64,000 nucleotides of DNA, taken from an uncultured Clostridia bacterium. Its GTDB lineage: Bacteria; Bacillota; Clostridia; TANB77; CAG-508. Location: positions 17,525 to 81,524 of the forward strand of contig CAKPKU010000001.1 of the NCBI GenBank assembly GCA_934167365.1, read 5' to 3'. The position numbers were made by a program, and so were the translations under genes. The notes beneath the pieces are model-generated. The model made no database searches, had not been told where the DNA came from, and worked only from the letters and a program-made list of their open reading frames with translations. Positions 61,480 through 64,000 of the stretch are shown here, piece by piece; position 1 is the first letter of the stretch; every line of letters begins with the position of its first letter.

Positions 61480-62592
61480 CTATAAACAACTTATATCGCT
61501 TTCATTAAAAGGTGCATCCTCTAGATAGTTATATAGAGACTTAAGTGTTTCTTCTAGTGCTGTTTCTTTATAATATGTTGCTAAAGCAATATTCAATTTA
61601 GGTGCAACAGCAAGTCCATTCATACTTTCATTTAAACTTGCAATTGTTCTAATCTTCATTTTTTCAATACTGCCTTTCATATCTTCAATAAACTTTGCCA
61701 CACCTTCTAAATCACTACCAGAAAATACTACCGCGATTTCATCATCAGAATATTTTACACAGAAATATTCTGGTGATAAACTTCTAGTTATAAACTCTGC
61801 CACACTTTTAATAACTGAATCAGCTGTTTTTTTGCTTATTTTATCTTCAATTTGTTGCAGATTTATAATTCTTATCAATGATACAATAGATATTGGATAT
61901 TTGTCAATTATTTTTCTTGCAGTTCCATATAAATATTCATATGTTCTTAATCCTGATATTTTATCTATTCTTTCTAAATTTTCAAGAAGTTTTTGATCTT
62001 TTAAACATCTTATAAATGCTACTATATTATTTTTTATAACATCTAAAATCGTGGTATCAATTTTATCAAATTCATGACTTTTTTTCCCTTCAATTAGCCA
62101 ATATCCAATATATACATTATCTACATACATAGGAAAAAATATTGCTGATTTTGCTCTTTCGAACTCCATTTCTAAATATGGCAATTTTTCTCCCTCATTA
62201 GCTGTAATATATTTTGGAGTAGCATTTTGAATGCTCTCCAAAAATATATCTTGATTATGCAAATTTTCGAATACCTTCCATTGTTTTTCACTAACATTTG
62301 TTGCTTCTACTTTATATTCAGTTCCATTAAAAACGACTATTGTCGAATATTTTATTTCATATTTTTCTATCAAAACTTCATTAATCTTATTCATTTTTTC
62401 CTTTGAATTAATAATATTGTCTGATAAAATTTCTATAAAATCCTGTAAAACACTTAATGAATTCACTTTTTGATTTGTATTCTTTAATCGCTTTATTTTC
62501 TCATTCATTTCCATATTTTTTATAAATAATATAATAATAACACCAAATAGTAATAAAACTATAACTGTTAATATTATCATTCCAGTACTCAA
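61480..62592 (-). CDS. Membrane protein with coiled coil, GAF-like and degenerate GGDEF domains
   Basis: About 370 residues: an N-terminal helix (5-25), a coiled coil ([17 protein letters not shown]), a GAF-like sensor (about 70-195, with [18 protein letters not shown] and [17 protein letters not shown]) and a GGDEF-fold domain from about 210 ([20 protein letters not shown]). The signature GGDEF is replaced by YSDDE ([14 protein letters not shown]), so cyclic-di-GMP synthesis is unlikely; a GTP- or c-di-GMP-sensing or structural role is more likely. I place the start at the TTG at 62592, six bases after AGGTG; GTG at 62601 overlaps that motif. It directly follows the acidic-repeat protein gene. 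Confidence 0.8.
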   Translation of the reverse strand: MSTGMIILTVIVLLLFGVIIILFIKNMEMNEKIKRLKNTNQKVNSLSVLQDFIEILSDNIINSKEKMNKINEVLIEKYEIKYSTIVVFNGTEYKVEATNVSEKQWKVFENLHNQDIFLESIQNATPKYITANEGEKLPYLEMEFERAKSAIFFPMYVDNVYIGYWLIEGKKSHEFDKIDTTILDVIKNNIVAFIRCLKDQKLLENLERIDKISGLRTYEYLYGTARKIIDKYPISIVSLIRIINLQQIEDKISKKTADSVIKSVAEFITRSLSPEYFCVKYSDDEIAVVFSGSDLEGVAKFIEDMKGSIEKMKIRTIASLNESMNGLAVAPKLNIALATYYKETALEETLKSLYNYLEDAPFNESDISCL

Positions 62593-62635
62593 AAATATCA
62601 CCTACCATTTTTTAGTATTTTTACTTATCTTTAAT

Positions 62636-64000
62636 CTATATTTTTTTATTAGTATCTATTGGATATATCATTTTACCTAATTTATTCAAACTATTTTTTA
62701 AACCTTTTGAATATACTCTAGCAGATAATTTGCATTTAATCAATTGCTCTAAATATTTAGAATAATTTTGCTCTTCAAATGGCATTATTATATACTGCAC
62801 TTTATCTCTATTAAACAAATCTAGCTGATATGTTGTATCAGGTGAGTTATATACAGACATTGCTGATACAATCATTTTTTCATTTAGTGAATTAACTTTT
62901 ACTGCTTTATTTATTATAATTTTAATTTTGTCTTCATCTAAACCTTTATTCATCTTCAATTTCTTTAAAAATGAGGTTAGTGGTTGAATTGTTAATACAT
63001 CCAAGCTTTGTACTAAATATATCTCTTGAACTAATTCAAATATATTTTGCTTTGTTTCAAAATCGCAATCTATTAATATTAAAGAATAATTTTTTAAAAG
63101 TGTTTTTAATATTGATTCTTCATCATCTATCTCATTATCTGAATATGGTAGAGCTGTAAAAACATCTAAATTTTTATTAATTTTTATTCCATCTACAATT
63201 CCACTTTTTAACTTTTCAAAACAAGAATATGCTATATTTCTCAATTTTTCTTCATTTTCTGTATAAATATAATATGAATTTTTATTTTTAGTTAAATCTA
63301 ATATAGCAGTTTTTATTCCCTGTTCTGATAATATTTGTGCTATATTATTTATTACAAATGATGTTCCATTTCCGTGAGATCCAACAAAAGCAGCTATCCT
63401 TTGAGTATTACTAACTTTAAGATTCACAGCTGAATCAAATTTATTATCTATATCATTATCCTCTCCGTTAATTTCGCTTATCTGTTTAGATATATTATAA
63501 TTTGGGTTATAATTCTTATTTTTTATTCCATTAAATTGTGTACTGTGAGTATTTAATTCTAAATCATTATCTTCAACTTTGAGTAAATCATCATCATTAG
63601 AGCTTATGTCATCATCTAAATCTATTAAGTCATCGTCATCATCTTCTTCATCTAAATCATCATTATCTTTTTTATTTAGATCTAAATGATTCTTATCTCC
63701 TTCATTTGAGTCTAGATTGTTTTCGTCTTCTTCATCTAAATCTAGATCTTCATCCTCTTCTTCGTCTAAATCTACATCATCTTCCTCATTTAAGTCTAGA
63801 TCCTCTTCGTCTTCTTCATCTAAATCTAAATCATCATTCTCTTCATTTAAATCTAGATCATCATCATCTTCTTCTAAATCTAGATCTTCATCCTCTTCTT
63901 CATCTAAATCTAAATCTTCATCATCTTCTTCTAAATCTAGATCTTCATCCTCTTCTTCATCTAAATCTAAATCTTCATCATCTTCATCTAAATCTAAATC
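62636..64000 (-). CDS. Acidic-repeat protein with ParA/MinD-like domain, 5' end outside window
   Basis: The frame is open without a stop from the right edge to 62636, so at least 454 residues are visible. The first 140 or so are almost only Asp, Glu and Leu in units such as DLDLDEEEDE; about 50 linker residues follow. Then comes a ParA/MinD/CpaE-like domain: RIAAFVGSHGNGTSFVINNI (Walker A position), GIKTAILDLTKNKNS, SLILIDCDFETKQN (Walker B position) and DVLTIQPLTSFLKKL. The Walker A lysine is missing (GNGTS in place of GKT/S), so normal ATP hydrolysis is doubtful. The GTG at 63427 sometimes taken as a start is an internal Val codon. Confidence 0.8.
   Translation of the reverse strand, partial: DLDLDEDDEDLDLDEEEDEDLDLEEDDEDLDLDEEEDEDLDLEEDDDDLDLNEENDDLDLDEEDEEDLDLNEEDDVDLDEEEDEDLDLDEEDENNLDSNEGDKNHLDLNKKDNDDLDEEDDDDDLIDLDDDISSNDDDLLKVEDNDLELNTHSTQFNGIKNKNYNPNYNISKQISEINGEDNDIDNKFDSAVNLKVSNTQRIAAFVGSHGNGTSFVINNIAQILSEQGIKTAILDLTKNKNSYYIYTENEEKLRNIAYSCFEKLKSGIVDGIKINKNLDVFTALPYSDNEIDDEESILKTLLKNYSLILIDCDFETKQNIFELVQEIYLVQSLDVLTIQPLTSFLKKLKMNKGLDEDKIKIIINKAVKVNSLNEKMIVSAMSVYNSPDTTYQLDLFNRDKVQYIIMPFEEQNYSKYLEQLIKCKLSARVYSKGLKNSLNKLGKMIYPIDTNKKI
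63577..64000 (-). repeat. Asp/Glu/Leu-coding short tandem repeat
   Basis: An imperfect repeat of about 30 bp (coding DLDLDEEEDE and variants, alternating GAT-TTA/CTA-GAT with GAA/GAG runs) continues to the window edge. All changes keep the reading frame, so it is a selected protein repeat and not a CRISPR or satellite. Confidence 0.85.

Noticed and set aside
62636..63427. ParA-like gene starting with GTG at 63427
   Set aside because: The frame stays open upstream to the window edge with clear protein character and no ribosome binding site is present at 63427; the GTG is an internal Val.
63577..64000. Tandem repeat at the right edge considered as CRISPR or satellite DNA
   Set aside because: Repeats have no spacers, vary at third codon positions and keep one frame (Asp/Glu/Leu). 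It is a coding repeat.
1..64000. tRNA, rRNA, riboswitch or CRISPR loci
   Set aside because: I found no tRNA-like T-arm motifs, rRNA segments, known riboswitch cores or direct-repeat/spacer arrays on either strand by eye.

Overview
The window is AT-rich throughout (visibly about 70-75% A+T), carries strong AGGAGG-type ribosome binding sites and is almost entirely coded on the minus strand. A YtxC-type sporulation protein, IreB, a CarD-like factor, LtaS and TagO homologues, and GtrA/YfhO-type envelope genes point to a Gram-positive member of the Clostridia, probably gut-associated. I cannot name a species. I saw no rRNA, tRNA, CRISPR array, integrase or IS transposase with terminal repeats.

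Layout, left to right. 1-3.8 kb: start of dnaG (cut by the edge), a CarD-type transcription factor, dUTPase, a coiled-coil M23 peptidase and a small membrane protein. 3.9-9.5 kb: a Wzx-like flippase, a large membrane-anchored secreted protein on the plus strand, a GtrB-like glycosyltransferase and galE. 9.6-12.4 kb: sparse accessory DNA with a surface protein and an Rpn/PD-(D/E)XK 'transposase-nuclease' followed by an unusual twin 27-bp motif. 12.4-33.4 kb: a long envelope-glycan region with rmlB, a five-repeat ricin-lectin GH25 lysozyme, a GtrA/GtrB/YfhO three-component glycosylation set, a decayed gene, then glycosyltransferases around UDP-galactopyranose mutase and a Wzm/Wzt ABC exporter. 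It is bounded on the right by a truncated Fic gene. 33.9-37.2 kb: lytic transglycosylase and polA. 37.4-41.8 kb: an unusual double-HTH regulator, oleate hydratase and a TetR regulator. 41.9-49.6 kb: a QueH-GNAT fusion, a GT-C-like membrane protein, ruvB, LtaS-like synthase, the PssD/PssE pair and TagO. 49.6-56.9 kb: rpiA, a second secreted protein, rlmB, lepA, then a frameshifted RluA gene and ytxC. 56.9-64 kb: an aberrant SecD/SecF pair, an HD hydrolase, a TIGR04086 membrane protein, the DUF1292-ruvX-ireB operon, a GAF/degenerate-GGDEF membrane protein and an acidic-repeat P-loop-like protein running off the right edge.

How the genes fit together: TagO would start glycans on undecaprenyl phosphate and PssD/PssE would add a second sugar. 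The glycosyltransferase cluster, supplied with UDP-galactose by GalE and UDP-galactofuranose by Glf, would build a polymer exported by Wzm/Wzt. YfhO, GtrB and GtrA would decorate the polymer on the outside, LtaS would make a polyglycerolphosphate-type polymer, and the GH25 and M23 enzymes would remodel the wall.

The most interesting observations are: a SecD/SecF pair that has lost the transmembrane signature motifs; a ParA/MinD-like protein with no Walker A lysine fused to a long Asp/Glu/Leu repeat and encoded beside a degenerate GGDEF protein; a QueH-acetyltransferase fusion; the twin 27-bp motif behind the Rpn nuclease; a double-HTH regulator with a large unassigned C-terminal region; and several clear decay events (RluA, PssD, Fic, and a pyruvyltransferase-like remnant).
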